Assembly: GCF_003319125.1 (NCBI RefSeq)
Contig: NZ_QOHG01000017.1
Coordinates: 42,875 to 106,874 of the forward strand
Length of the DNA: 64,000 nt
Reading direction: 5' to 3'
From: Blastococcus sp. TF02A-26
Lineage (GTDB): Bacteria; Actinomycetota; Actinomycetes; Mycobacteriales; Geodermatophilaceae
The notes below the pieces were generated by a model, which made no database searches, was not told where the DNA came from, and saw nothing but the letters and a program-made list of their open reading frames with translations. A program made the translations under genes and the position numbers. Below, piece by piece: positions 17,271-24,923 of the stretch (the stretch's first letter is position 1; every line of letters starts with the position of its first letter).

Positions 17271-18149
17271 TCAGCCGACCACCACCGACCCGATCTGGGC
17301 CACCACATCCGCCGGCCGGCCCAGGACGTCGGCGGAGGAGTAGCGCAGCACGGTCCAGTCGGTCAGGACGATGCCGTTCTGCCGGCGGAGGTCCCGGACG
17401 AAGACATCGCGCTCGCGGTGCACCTCGCCGTCGAACTCGACGACGACGCGGTGCTCGGGCCAGGCCATGTCCACCTCTGCCAGCAGCCGTCCAGCGCCGT
17501 CGACGATGCGGTACTGCAGCACCGGCGCGGGCAGTCCGGCCTCGTGCAGCAGCCACCTCAGCACCGACTCCATGGGCGAGCCCGCACGCCGGTCGCCGAG
17601 GGGCAGCACGTCCCGCGCCCGCTTCGCGCCCCGCCCGTGGGGACGCCGGTCCAGCGCCGCGGCGAGCTCCTCGGCGGAGCAGAACCGCCGCAGGACCTGA
17701 TCGGTCACGGCGAGGAGGGGCGGCGGCTCGAGCACCGCGGCCAGGTCGCGCCAGGTGCGCGCCGGCGTCGTGACCGGCAGGCCCCTGGTCTCCGTGAGGT
17801 CCGCGGGGACGTGCGCCGTCCGGTGGATGCAACGGTCCCGCCGGCCACGCACGGCGCTCCCCGGGCCGACGGTGAGGTGCACGCGTGCATCCCGAGGCTG
17901 GAGCGGGATCTCGAGTCCCCAGAGCTCAGCCGCGGTCCGGTGGCTCGCGACCGCGTCGCCCGGTGCGGTCAAGAGGACGGCGGCGACCCGGGCGTCGACG
18001 TCGTCCGCCAACGCCCGGGGCAGGTAGGTGTCACGGGACAGCCGGCGCAGTCCCGGGTGGCGGAGCGCTCGCTCCCCGAACCCCTCGGCGAGGACGGCGG
18101 AGCGGGTCGTGGGTCCGTGGATGCGGAGGCGCGGCGGGCGGCTGGGCAC
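17271..18149 (-). CDS. DUF559-type protein: AbiEi-like N-terminus plus Vsr-like endonuclease domain
   Basis: 292 residues from GTG 18149. Residues 1-170 look like the helical AbiEi-antitoxin-like region common in actinobacterial DUF559 proteins (GLRRLSRDTYLPRAL, SHRTAAELWGL). Residues about 190-290 resemble the very-short-patch-repair endonuclease fold: ESVLRWLLHEAGLP, then AEVDMAWPEHRVVVEFDGEVH with acidic residues in PD-(D/E)XK positions, and a final WTVLRYSSADV. Such genes occur in multiple copies in actinobacteria and their role is unknown. This one is bracketed by two copies of the same inverted repeat, the right one 52 bases from its start and the left one touching its stop, suggesting a mobile or nuclease-maintained cassette (inference). 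Confidence 0.8.
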   Translation of the reverse strand: MPSRPPRLRIHGPTTRSAVLAEGFGERALRHPGLRRLSRDTYLPRALADDVDARVAAVLLTAPGDAVASHRTAAELWGLEIPLQPRDARVHLTVGPGSAVRGRRDRCIHRTAHVPADLTETRGLPVTTPARTWRDLAAVLEPPPLLAVTDQVLRRFCSAEELAAALDRRPHGRGAKRARDVLPLGDRRAGSPMESVLRWLLHEAGLPAPVLQYRIVDGAGRLLAEVDMAWPEHRVVVEFDGEVHRERDVFVRDLRRQNGIVLTDWTVLRYSSADVLGRPADVVAQIGSVVVG

Positions 18150-18200
18150 CGCGACAGGGTGCCGGGAGGGGTTGATCCGCCGCTGCCGCCGTCCACAGCC

Positions 18201-18267
18201 CTCGACGAGATCTGCACAGTGGGCGGCATCAGCGCCTGATGCCGACGAGTGTGCAGATCTCGTCGAG
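18201..18267. repeat. 67-bp REP-like inverted-repeat element, copy 2
   Basis: Eighteen-base perfect arms CTCGACGAGATCTGCACA (18201-18218) and complement (18250-18267). The inner palindrome GGCATCAG-CGC-CTGATGCC is intact here, unlike in copy 1. It lies 17 bases past the stop of the acetamidase gene, where it can act as a terminator, and upstream of the DUF559 gene. Exactly 1,000 bases separate the two copies. Confidence 0.9.
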
Positions 18268-18284
18268 GGGAGGGCCGGGTTCCG

Positions 18285-19403
18285 TCAGAGGAAGATGTCG
18301 CGGCGGATGCCGCAGTGGGCGCCCAGCGTGCCGTCGACGACCTGGGTGATCCCCATGTCCATCGCCACCGAGCACAGCGAGTACGCGTCGTCCGCGGAGA
18401 GCCCGACCCGCCACCGCAGCAGCGTGATCATCTCCTCGACGGCCATCCGCGCGGCCTCGTCGAGGTCGGCACCGAAGCCGTGGGTGTACCAGTGGGTGTC
18501 GGTCTCCAGCATCGGGGCGCGCAGCTCCAGGTCGTCGACGGCGGCCAGCCGGACGGTCGCGTTCGCCGACGCCTCGATGGCGGTGCCGCAGATCTCGCCG
18601 TCGCCCTGCGCGAAGTGCGGGTCCCCCCAGTAGACGCCGGCCCCCTCCCGGAACACCGGGTAGAAGACGGTGGCCCCCGGTCCGAAGCGCCAGTTGTCCA
18701 CGTTCCCGCCGAAGACCCCCGGCGGGATGCTGGAGAGGACGTCGTCGCCGCCGGGCAGCACGCCCATCAGGCCGAAGTGCGGGCGGACCGGCACCCGGAC
18801 CGGGCGGCTGAACGGCTCCTCGACCCGCGCCGAGGCCGGTGTCCGCCACCCCGGGACGTCGTAGAGGGGGCGCGAGGTGAAGTCGTAGGCGAACAGCGGC
18901 TGCGCGACGGTCGGGAAGTCGGTGGCCGGGGTGCCGTCGGAGTGGTCGAGCTCGTAGACGGTGATCCGCTCCTTGCCGTACGTGTCGTACAGCAGTCCCC
19001 AGTTGGCGGCGCAGTTCGAGCCGTAGGGCACCCGCGGCGCCATGGTCTCGATGCGGACGGCGACGGCTCCTCCCGGACGCGCACCGGCGACGGCCACCGG
19101 CCCGGTGAGCACGTGCACCCCCGGACCCCGCTCGCTCTCCGGGATCGCCGCCCAGATGGCGTCGAGACCGGCGTCGATCATCAGCTCGGGGGCGTCCCCG
19201 GCGTGGTGGCTCACCGCCTCGACGGCCAGCGCCGCGCCCGACGGCACCTCGAGGACGGGCTCGGCGGCGGGGTCGATCGCCCCCCAGCGCACGGTGCCGG
19301 GTGTCGCCGGGAGGGTGCGCTGCGAGGGCGCCGGGGCGGCGAAGGTGCGCTCGGCCTGGGGGGAGAGCGCCAGGAGGGAGGTGGCGGTCGTCATGCTGGC
19401 CAT
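18285..19403 (-). CDS. Acetamidase/formamidase family protein
   Basis: 372 residues from ATG 19403 (a second ATG lies three codons in). The sequence fits the FmdA/AmdA beta-barrel family: GTVRWG near residue 40, MAPRVPYGSNCAANWG, VPVRPHFGLMGV, GGNVDNWRFGPGATVFYPVF with the metal-binding region, and GDPHFAQGDGEICGTAIE. It hydrolyses short amides to ammonia and acid. It stands alone between the repeat element and the divergent zinc importer, so it is probably a nitrogen-scavenging gene with its own promoter. Confidence 0.88.
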   Translation of the reverse strand: MASMTTATSLLALSPQAERTFAAPAPSQRTLPATPGTVRWGAIDPAAEPVLEVPSGAALAVEAVSHHAGDAPELMIDAGLDAIWAAIPESERGPGVHVLTGPVAVAGARPGGAVAVRIETMAPRVPYGSNCAANWGLLYDTYGKERITVYELDHSDGTPATDFPTVAQPLFAYDFTSRPLYDVPGWRTPASARVEEPFSRPVRVPVRPHFGLMGVLPGGDDVLSSIPPGVFGGNVDNWRFGPGATVFYPVFREGAGVYWGDPHFAQGDGEICGTAIEASANATVRLAAVDDLELRAPMLETDTHWYTHGFGADLDEAARMAVEEMITLLRWRVGLSADDAYSLCSVAMDMGITQVVDGTLGAHCGIRRDIFL

Positions 19404-19524
19404 CGCACCGCCGCCGCGTTTCGCCGCCGTTTCCCCCGGGTGACATGTCGTATCGCATGGCGGGACGTCATATGCACGGTGCGGGACAGCGGTGACGCTG
19501 CGTCCGCTCCTGCGCCATGCGCCA

Positions 19525-19552
19525 TACTGTTGTGGAACCGATAACCATTCTC
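19525..19552 (+). promoter_or_regulatory. Promoter -10 and Zur-like operator of the zinc/manganese importer
   Basis: TACTGT at 19525-19530 fits a -10 box. Overlapping the expected start point is GATAACCATTCTC (19540-19552), an imperfect palindrome whose complement, GAGAATGGTTATC, resembles the GAAAAT-ATTTTC core of actinobacterial Zur boxes. Gene content behind it supports metal control; the match itself is partial. Confidence 0.5.
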
Positions 19553-19561
19553 GGGAGAACC

Positions 19562-20494
19562 GTGCCGCACCGCCTCCGCACCACCGCCGCCCTCGCGGTC
19601 CTCGCCGGCACGGCCGCCCTGGCCGGCTGCTCGGACGCGGACGGCGGACCGGTCACGGAGGCCGGCGACCCGGCGAACTGCCCCGGCGAGGTGGTCGACG
19701 TCGTGGTCTCGGTGGCCCAGTGGGGCGCCGTCGTCGACCAGCTCGGGGGCGACTGCGCGAACGTCACCACCGTGCTCGGCTCCGGCGCGAGCGACCCGCA
19801 CGACCACGAGGCGAGCACGGGCGACATCGCCGCGTTCGAGGACGCGGACCTGGTCGTCTACAACGGCGCCGGCTACGACGGGTGGGCCGCCGACGCCACC
19901 GACGGCGTCTCCCCCCGGCCCGTCGTGCTCGAGGTCGCCGAGGTGGCCGGCGCCGCGACCGGGGACGACCCGCACCTCTGGTACGAGCCCGAGGTGCTCC
20001 CCCGGTTCGCCGACGCGGTGACCCGGGAGCTGACCGAGCTCTCCCCCGACGCCGCCCCCTACCTCCAGCAGCAGCGCCAGCTGTTCACCACCGAGCTCCA
20101 GTCCTACGTCGCGGCACTGGCCCGGCTGCGCGAGCTGGCTCCCGGCCGCACGTACGCCGCGACCGAGCCGGTCTTCGACCGCACCGCCCGCGCGGTCGGC
20201 CTCGCCGACGCCACCCCGGCCGGCTACCGCGACGCCGTCGGCAACGAGGGAGAGCCGGCACCGGGGGACCTCGCGGAGTTCGTCACCGCTCTCGCCGACG
20301 GCGGCATCGACGTCCTCGTCTACAACACCCAGACCGCCGGCAGCCTCCCCGAGCAGCTGCGCACGGCGGCGGAGGACTCCGGCGTCCCGGTCGTCGAGGT
20401 CACGGAATCGGCGCCGGACGACGACGGTTCCTTCGTCGAGTGGCAGGTGGACCAGCTGGAGCGACTCTCCGACGCGCTCACGGAGAACCCGTGA
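19562..20494 (+). CDS. znuA: Zinc/manganese ABC importer, substrate-binding lipoprotein
   Basis: 310 residues from GTG 19562, preceded by GGGAG at five bases; an ATG 45 bases upstream lies in the promoter and is rejected. Signal peptide with lipobox LAGC. Cluster A-1 family features are ASDPHDHEAS and DDPHLWYEP, which carry metal-binding histidines, then TEPVFDRTARAVGL. There is no long His-rich loop, so zinc and manganese cannot be told apart by this alone. The stop overlaps the ATPase GTG. It captures metal outside the membrane. Confidence 0.85.
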   Translation: MPHRLRTTAALAVLAGTAALAGCSDADGGPVTEAGDPANCPGEVVDVVVSVAQWGAVVDQLGGDCANVTTVLGSGASDPHDHEASTGDIAAFEDADLVVYNGAGYDGWAADATDGVSPRPVVLEVAEVAGAATGDDPHLWYEPEVLPRFADAVTRELTELSPDAAPYLQQQRQLFTTELQSYVAALARLRELAPGRTYAATEPVFDRTARAVGLADATPAGYRDAVGNEGEPAPGDLAEFVTALADGGIDVLVYNTQTAGSLPEQLRTAAEDSGVPVVEVTESAPDDDGSFVEWQVDQLERLSDALTENP

Positions 20495-21279
20495 GCCCGA
20501 CGCCGACCCCGGCGCTCGTCCTCGACGACGTGAGCGTCGTCCGGGCGGGACGGACCGTCTGGTCACAGGGGACGCTCGCCGTCCCCGCCGGTGCGGTCGT
20601 GGGCGTGATCGGCCCCAACGGCGCCGGGAAGACGACGCTGTTCCAGGTGGCCCTCGGCCTGCTGCCCGTCGCGGCCGGCCGGGTCGAGGTGCTCGGCGCG
20701 CAGCCGCGCCGCGGGGACCGGCGGATCGGCTACGTGCCGCAGAACTACACCGCCGCGCTGGGCGACGCGATCCGGTGCCGTGACCTCGTCACGCTGGGGC
20801 TCACCGGGCACCGCTTCGGGCTGCGCCGCACCAGCGACGCCGACCGCGCCCGCGTCGACGAGGCGCTGCGCCGCGTGGGCGCGCTCGAGTACGCCGACCG
20901 CCGCATGTCGCAGCTGTCCGGCGGCCAGCAGCAGCGGGTGGCCATCGCCCAGGCGATCGTCGACGACGCCGAGCTGCTCCTGCTCGACGAGCCGCTGGCC
21001 AACCTCGACCTGCGCAACCAGCAGGAGATCGTCACCCTCCTCGGCGAGCTCCGCCGGGAACGCAGCGTGACGATCATGGTGGTCGCCCACGACCTGAACC
21101 CGCTCCTGCCGGTGCTCACCGACGCCGTCTACCTGCTCGACGGGCACCCGCACCACGACCCGATCGGCGAGGTCGTCCAGGAGGACCTGCTCACCCACCT
21201 CTACGGGACGACGGTGCGCGTGGTCCGCACCGCGCAGGGCGACCTGTTCACCCGCGCCACCGGACCGGACCCGGCATGA
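20491..21279 (+). CDS. znuC: Zinc/manganese ABC importer, ATP-binding protein
   Basis: 262 residues from GTG 20491 (GTGA overlap with the binding-protein gene). Walker A GPNGAGKTT, Q-loop YVPQNY, signature LSGGQQQRVAIAQA and Walker B LLLLDEPLANLD are complete, as is the switch histidine in VVAHDLN. It energises the permease encoded immediately downstream; the stop overlaps the permease ATG. Confidence 0.9.
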   Translation: MSPTPTPALVLDDVSVVRAGRTVWSQGTLAVPAGAVVGVIGPNGAGKTTLFQVALGLLPVAAGRVEVLGAQPRRGDRRIGYVPQNYTAALGDAIRCRDLVTLGLTGHRFGLRRTSDADRARVDEALRRVGALEYADRRMSQLSGGQQQRVAIAQAIVDDAELLLLDEPLANLDLRNQQEIVTLLGELRRERSVTIMVVAHDLNPLLPVLTDAVYLLDGHPHHDPIGEVVQEDLLTHLYGTTVRVVRTAQGDLFTRATGPDPA

Positions 21280-22193
21280 GCGCCGTCGCCGCCTCCGTGC
21301 AGTTCCAGTCCGACTGGTGGCAGGTGCTGCAGACCGACTTCATGCGCAACGCGCTGCTCGGTGGCTCGCTGGTGGCCATCGCCGCCGGCCTGCTCGGCTA
21401 CTTCGTCGTCGTCCGCAGCAACGCCTTCGCCGCGCACGCGCTGGCGCACATCGGCTTCCCCGGCGCCACGGGCGCCCTGCTGGTCGGGGCGCCGGTCACC
21501 CTGGGGCTGGCCGTGTTCTGCGTCGGCGGCGGCCTGCTGATCGGCCTGCTCGGCCGTCGGGTCGCCGACCGGGAGATCGCCACCGGCACGGTGCTCGCCT
21601 TCGCCACCGGTCTCGGCGTGCTGTTCGCGTCGCTGGCCAGCGCGAACGCCAGCACGACGACGTCGGTGCTGTTCGGCAACCTGCTCGCGGTGTCCGACGA
21701 CGAGCTCGTGGTGTTCGCGCTGTTCACCCTCGCCGTCGCGGTCGTGCTCGCCCTCATCGGCCGGCCGCTGGTGTTCGCCTCGGTCGACCCCGCGGTGGCC
21801 GAGGCGCGCGGCGTGCCGGTGCGCGCCCTCGGCGTCGCCTTCGTCGTCCTGCTGGCGCTCACCATCACGATGGCCGTGCAGGTGGTCGGCACGCTGCTGC
21901 TCTTCGGCCTGGTCGTCACGCCGGCGGCCGCCGCGCTCCGCCTGACCGCCCGCCCAGGACGCGTGGCCGCGATCGCCGTGGCCATCGCCCTGCTCTCGGT
22001 GTGGGTGGGCCTGGTGCTGGCGGCGATGGTGGACCTCCCGCCGAGCTTCTTCGTCGTCACGGTGTCCGTGCTGGTCTGGGTCGCCGTCCTGGTGGTCGTC
22101 CGGGCCCGGGGGCGGGCTCCGGCCGCCGCCGGCAGCGGCTGCGCCCACACCGCCGAGGGCGTGCCGACGGCGGGTCGCGCCAGCGTTCTGTGA
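21276..22193 (+). CDS. znuB: Zinc/manganese ABC importer, permease
   Basis: 305 residues with about eight membrane segments, an ABC-3 family permease. Recognisable parts are the N-terminal FMRNALLGG, ARGVPVRALG in the coupling loop, and TLLLFGLVVTPAAAA. The ATG overlaps the ATPase stop (ATGA). The last 30 residues form a Gly/Ala tail with one Cys-Ala-His. Completes the three-gene importer behind the Zur-like site. Confidence 0.9.
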   Translation: MSAVAASVQFQSDWWQVLQTDFMRNALLGGSLVAIAAGLLGYFVVVRSNAFAAHALAHIGFPGATGALLVGAPVTLGLAVFCVGGGLLIGLLGRRVADREIATGTVLAFATGLGVLFASLASANASTTTSVLFGNLLAVSDDELVVFALFTLAVAVVLALIGRPLVFASVDPAVAEARGVPVRALGVAFVVLLALTITMAVQVVGTLLLFGLVVTPAAAALRLTARPGRVAAIAVAIALLSVWVGLVLAAMVDLPPSFFVVTVSVLVWVAVLVVVRARGRAPAAAGSGCAHTAEGVPTAGRASVL

Positions 22194-22272
22194 GCGAAGT
22201 CTCACCGCTTCGGCTTCATGTCCTCCGCGTGGGTCTGTTTCCCGCACGTGTCGGGAGGGGACCCTGTGTCCT

Positions 22273-22413
22273 ATGGAGGACACGCAGAGCGACGCCCGGA
22301 TGACGACCGAGACCGCCGTCGAGCAGCTGGTCGACGAGGCCCAGGGACAGCAGTCCTCGGCCGGCCCCGTCTCCCGGATGCTCGCCAACCCGCGCCGGGT
22401 ACGCCGGGCCTGA
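22273..22413 (+). CDS. Small hydrophilic protein, 46 residues
   Basis: ATG 22273 to TGA 22413; 45 of 47 codons end in G or C, which is strong support for coding in this genome. The product begins MEDTQSDARMTTETAVEQLV and ends in a basic PRRVRRA. GGGAGGGG lies about a dozen bases upstream. ATG 22300 is an internal alternative. No family recognised. It lies in the 374-base gap between the importer and the TetR gene; the rest of that gap shows only the inverted repeat at 22498. Confidence 0.55.
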   Translation: MEDTQSDARMTTETAVEQLVDEAQGQQSSAGPVSRMLANPRRVRRA

Positions 22414-22497
22414 GCCCGTCAGCCGCGGCGCCGGGACCACAGTCGTCCCACCCATCTCCCGCGCCTCGGCCCACCCGCACGCCCCTCGTCACCCAGA

Positions 22498-22515
22498 GCA
22501 ACCATCTGGGGTTGC
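22498..22515. promoter_or_regulatory. Inverted repeat upstream of the TetR gene, candidate operator
   Basis: GCAACC-ATCTGG-GGTTGC, six-base perfect arms with a six-base centre, 53 bases before the TetR start. The position suits autoregulation. Arms are short, so chance cannot be excluded. Confidence 0.35.
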
Positions 22516-22567
22516 GGACCGGCGTGCCGCGAACTGCTCCGTCACGTGCCGGTGCACGATCCAGAAC

Positions 22568-23206
22568 GTGACCGCAGCCGCTCTCTCCCTCGCCACCGAC
22601 CACGACCACGGCGCCGACGGGGTCCCCGTCCGCCGCAGCCGTGCCGAGCGGCAGGCCATCGTGCTGGACACCGCCGAGCGGCTGTTCGCCGCGCGCAGCT
22701 CGCGCAGCGTGGGCATGGACGAGCTGGTCCGCGAGACCGGCCTGGGCAAGATGACCGTCTACCGGCTCTTCAAGAGCAAGGACGAGCTCGTCGGCGCCTA
22801 CCTGGCCCGCAAGGCCGCGACCGTGCTCGCCTCGATCGACGCCGACCTGATGCGGCTCGAGGGCGACCCCCGCGCCGCGCTGCTGGCCGTCGTCGACATC
22901 GTCGAGCGCGACGTCACCCGCGCCGGCTTCCGCGGCTGCCCCTTCACCAACGTGAGCAGCGAGTACGACGACCCGACGCACCCGGCCCGCAGCGCCGCGG
23001 CCGACTACAAGTTCGAGCTGCACGCCCGCCTGGAGCGCCTCGCCGACCAGCTCCTCCCCGGCGCCGGCGAGGACCTCGCCGCCCAGGTGCACCTGGTCAT
23101 CGACGGCATGTACCTCTCCGGTGGGCTGCTGGGCCCCGACGGCCCCGCGTCGCACGGCCGCCAGCTCGCCGAGCGCCTCGTGGACTCCGCGACCGCCACC
23201 GTCTGA
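22568..23206 (+). CDS. TetR/AcrR-family transcriptional regulator
   Basis: 212 residues from GTG 22568. A variable N-terminal tail of 20 residues precedes the HTH: AIVLDTAERLFAARSSRSVGM, then ELVRETGLGKMTVYRLFKSKDELV, the classical TetR DNA-binding domain. The C-terminal ligand domain contains FRGCPFTNVSSEY, a motif common in one broad TetR subgroup. No efflux or catabolic gene is directly adjacent; fadE5 lies 1.7 kb downstream. Target unknown. Confidence 0.9.
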   Translation: MTAAALSLATDHDHGADGVPVRRSRAERQAIVLDTAERLFAARSSRSVGMDELVRETGLGKMTVYRLFKSKDELVGAYLARKAATVLASIDADLMRLEGDPRAALLAVVDIVERDVTRAGFRGCPFTNVSSEYDDPTHPARSAAADYKFELHARLERLADQLLPGAGEDLAAQVHLVIDGMYLSGGLLGPDGPASHGRQLAERLVDSATATV

Positions 23207-23260
23207 CCCCGCCCTCGGGCTGGACGAGCGAACGCGCCGGTCAGCCCGCAGGATGCAGGG

Positions 23261-23686
23261 GTGAGCGAAGACCGCAGCCGCCCCGACCTCGACGACACCA
23301 CCGTCGAGGGCCTGGGCAAGCTGTCCGAGGCCCTGGAGACCATCGAGCAGGCCCGCGGCCAGCTGTACGGGTTCCACCAGCACTCCGGCAAGGCCGACCT
23401 GCTGCTGCAGGACGCCGTGGAGCTGTTCCGGAAGGCCGGCCACACCGAGCTGGCCGACGACCTGGACCGCGACCTCGTCGGCCGCAACGTCATCGCCGAC
23501 CGCTGGACCTTCCAGATCGTCGAGGACTACGACGCCACCTACTGGTCGACGTTCCGCGCCTTCGACGAGCGCGCCCGCAACGAGCTGTCGAACGGCGACC
23601 GGCACGTCTACGAGGCGCGGATGAAGCAGCGCGAGCGGACCCAGGGCCACCCCCACCACGAGGCCGGGCCGTCGCTCAGCGACTGA
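23261..23686 (+). CDS. Conserved hypothetical protein, helical
   Basis: 141 residues from GTG 23261. The sequence is rich in charged residues and predicted helices: LSEALETIEQARGQLYGFHQHSG, then a middle DRDLVGRNVIADRWTFQIVEDYD and a His-rich tail (GHPHHEAG). Conservation in related actinobacteria is my impression; no domain name is known to me. It stands alone on the plus strand with short gaps on both sides. Confidence 0.7.
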   Translation: MSEDRSRPDLDDTTVEGLGKLSEALETIEQARGQLYGFHQHSGKADLLLQDAVELFRKAGHTELADDLDRDLVGRNVIADRWTFQIVEDYDATYWSTFRAFDERARNELSNGDRHVYEARMKQRERTQGHPHHEAGPSLSD

Positions 23687-23729
23687 CCGCTCCCGTTTCC
23701 CGCCGGACCTCCGAGGGCACCGTCCGGGC

Positions 23730-23900
23730 ATGACCATGCCTGATGGGGACAACGCCGGTTCCGACCGGGAGGCGAAGCCGCTCGGTGCCGAGAAGGCGCC
23801 CGGCGAGGACCGGGAGTCGCTCGGCGCCACCGAGGGCCCGGCAGACGGCATCGCCGGTCCCGCCTGGCCGCCGGCCGGCACGGAGCCCGACGCGCACTGA
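23730..23900 (+). CDS. Small acidic hydrophilic protein, 56 residues
   Basis: ATG 23730 to TGA 23900 (a second ATG two codons in). The product is rich in Asp, Glu, Gly and Pro, has no cysteine or membrane segment, and is predicted to be disordered. Codon third positions are almost all G or C. One of four similar small acidic proteins in this window (others at 26862, 27109 and 52770). Function unknown. Confidence 0.55.
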   Translation: MTMPDGDNAGSDREAKPLGAEKAPGEDRESLGATEGPADGIAGPAWPPAGTEPDAH

Positions 23901-23946
23901 CCCCGGCAGCCGTTTGGCCGGCCGTCCGGCGGGCAGACCTGACGGC

Positions 23947-24324
23947 GTGACCACTCCTGCCTCCCCCGCCGACCCCTATCCGGGCACCACCCCCGGGGTG
24001 CCGCGCGCCCCGGGAACGGCGGCACCGGGGGGTCTGACGACCGGCGGGACGACGGCGCCGCCGACCGGCCCCACCGGCGGACCGGTCCGCGAGCGGCACA
24101 CCGGCAAGACCATCGGGCGGACCGTCGCCCTCGCCCTGCTGCTGTTCGTGACCGTCGTCCTGGTGCTGTTCGTCGTGTTCAACACCCAGAGCGTCGACAT
24201 CAGCCTGGTCTTCGCCGACGTCAACGCCCCGCTGGTCCTGGCGCTGCTCATCGCCGCCGGCCTCGGCGCGCTGGTGTCCGGCCTCGCCGCCGCCGTCCTG
24301 CGGGCCCGCCGCCGCAACCGGTGA
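23947..24324 (+). CDS. LapA-domain (DUF1049) membrane protein
   Basis: 125 residues from GTG 23947. Residues 1-50 are a Pro/Thr/Gly-rich cytoplasmic tail. Two membrane helices follow (about 61-82 and 98-118), joined by NTQSVDISLVFADVNAPL; the NTQ-V--SL pattern is the LapA domain signature. It ends in a basic ARRRNR. LapA-like proteins are small inner membrane proteins linked to envelope assembly in other bacteria; the actinobacterial role is not known. Confidence 0.78.
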   Translation: MTTPASPADPYPGTTPGVPRAPGTAAPGGLTTGGTTAPPTGPTGGPVRERHTGKTIGRTVALALLLFVTVVLVLFVVFNTQSVDISLVFADVNAPLVLALLIAAGLGALVSGLAAAVLRARRRNR

Positions 24325-24345
24325 CGCCGGGACGGACCCGGGAAC

Positions 24346-24720
24346 TCAGCCGAGGGCGAGGACCAGGCACACCACGGTGAGGGCGACGGCGACCGGCGTC
24401 ATGACCAGGCGCTCGGGCCGGCTGCGCGAGACGGCGTTCATGAGGACGCCGAGGGCGAAGTAGCCCGTCAGGACCCGGATCGAGACGTCCACGAACCCCT
24501 CGGGCAGGACGTCGGTGGCCGTCGCGGCGTCCAGGAGCACGAGCGCGACGACCGCGTAGCCGACGATCGAGACCACGCTCCCGACGCGGAACGCCGTCGG
24601 GAGGACGACGTGCTGCCCGCCCCACGCGAGCCGCCCCCAGGGTGCACCGGCGACGAGGGCGACCTGGAACACCGCGAGGAAGCCCAGCAGCAGGACCCCG
24701 AGGGCAGCGACCGTGACCAC
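24346..24720 (-). CDS. Four-helix membrane protein of unknown function
   Basis: 124 residues from GTG 24720. Four hydrophobic stretches, with LAWGGQHVVLPTAFRVGS in the first loop and RSRPERLVMTPVA in the last. This pattern is common in small actinobacterial membrane proteins, but I know no functional name. A TACCGT box ends six bases upstream of the GTG, a good leaderless promoter. It converges with the LapA-like gene. Confidence 0.72.
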   Translation of the reverse strand: MVTVAALGVLLLGFLAVFQVALVAGAPWGRLAWGGQHVVLPTAFRVGSVVSIVGYAVVALVLLDAATATDVLPEGFVDVSIRVLTGYFALGVLMNAVSRSRPERLVMTPVAVALTVVCLVLALG

Positions 24721-24843
24721 GCGCGGACGGTAGCCGGGGCGACCAGGCCGGTGGACGCGGCGTCCCGCGCGTGACGCGCACCTCCTCCCTTCGGGGCAGC
24801 ACGCCCCCTCCGAGCGTGTCGGACCGCACCTCGCTTGCCGTTG

Positions 24844-24879
24844 TTACCGACGGGTAATAGCGTTTGTTACTGGCGGGTA
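24844..24879 (+). promoter_or_regulatory. Tandem operator-like sites in the fadE5 promoter
   Basis: TTACCGACGGGTAA (24844-24857) is a perfect 5-4-5 inverted repeat. TTACTGGCGGGTAC (24867-24880) is a degenerate second copy 23 bases on, about two helical turns. TAATAG at 24855-24860, overlapping the first site, could be the -10 box. The arrangement fits a TetR-type repressor of fatty acid degradation genes; which protein binds is not shown. Confidence 0.55.
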
Positions 24880-24923
24880 CGAATCCGACCAGTCACGGCA
24901 TGGAGCACGGGAGCCACACGCGC

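Noticed and set aside
14938..17832. A 964-codon open frame on the minus strand across the P450 fusion gene
   Set aside because: It is antisense to a gene with complete P450, reductase and ferredoxin motifs; long antisense frames are routine at this GC content and its translation shows no family motif.
17201..18267. The two 67-bp repeats as a minimal CRISPR array
   Set aside because: Spacing is 1,000 bases with a gene between, and the units are long palindromes; no cas genes are present.
19517..19561. ATG 19517 as start of the metal-binding lipoprotein
   Set aside because: It lies upstream of the -10 box and metal operator, and GTG 19562 has a proper ribosome binding site and gives a normal signal peptide.
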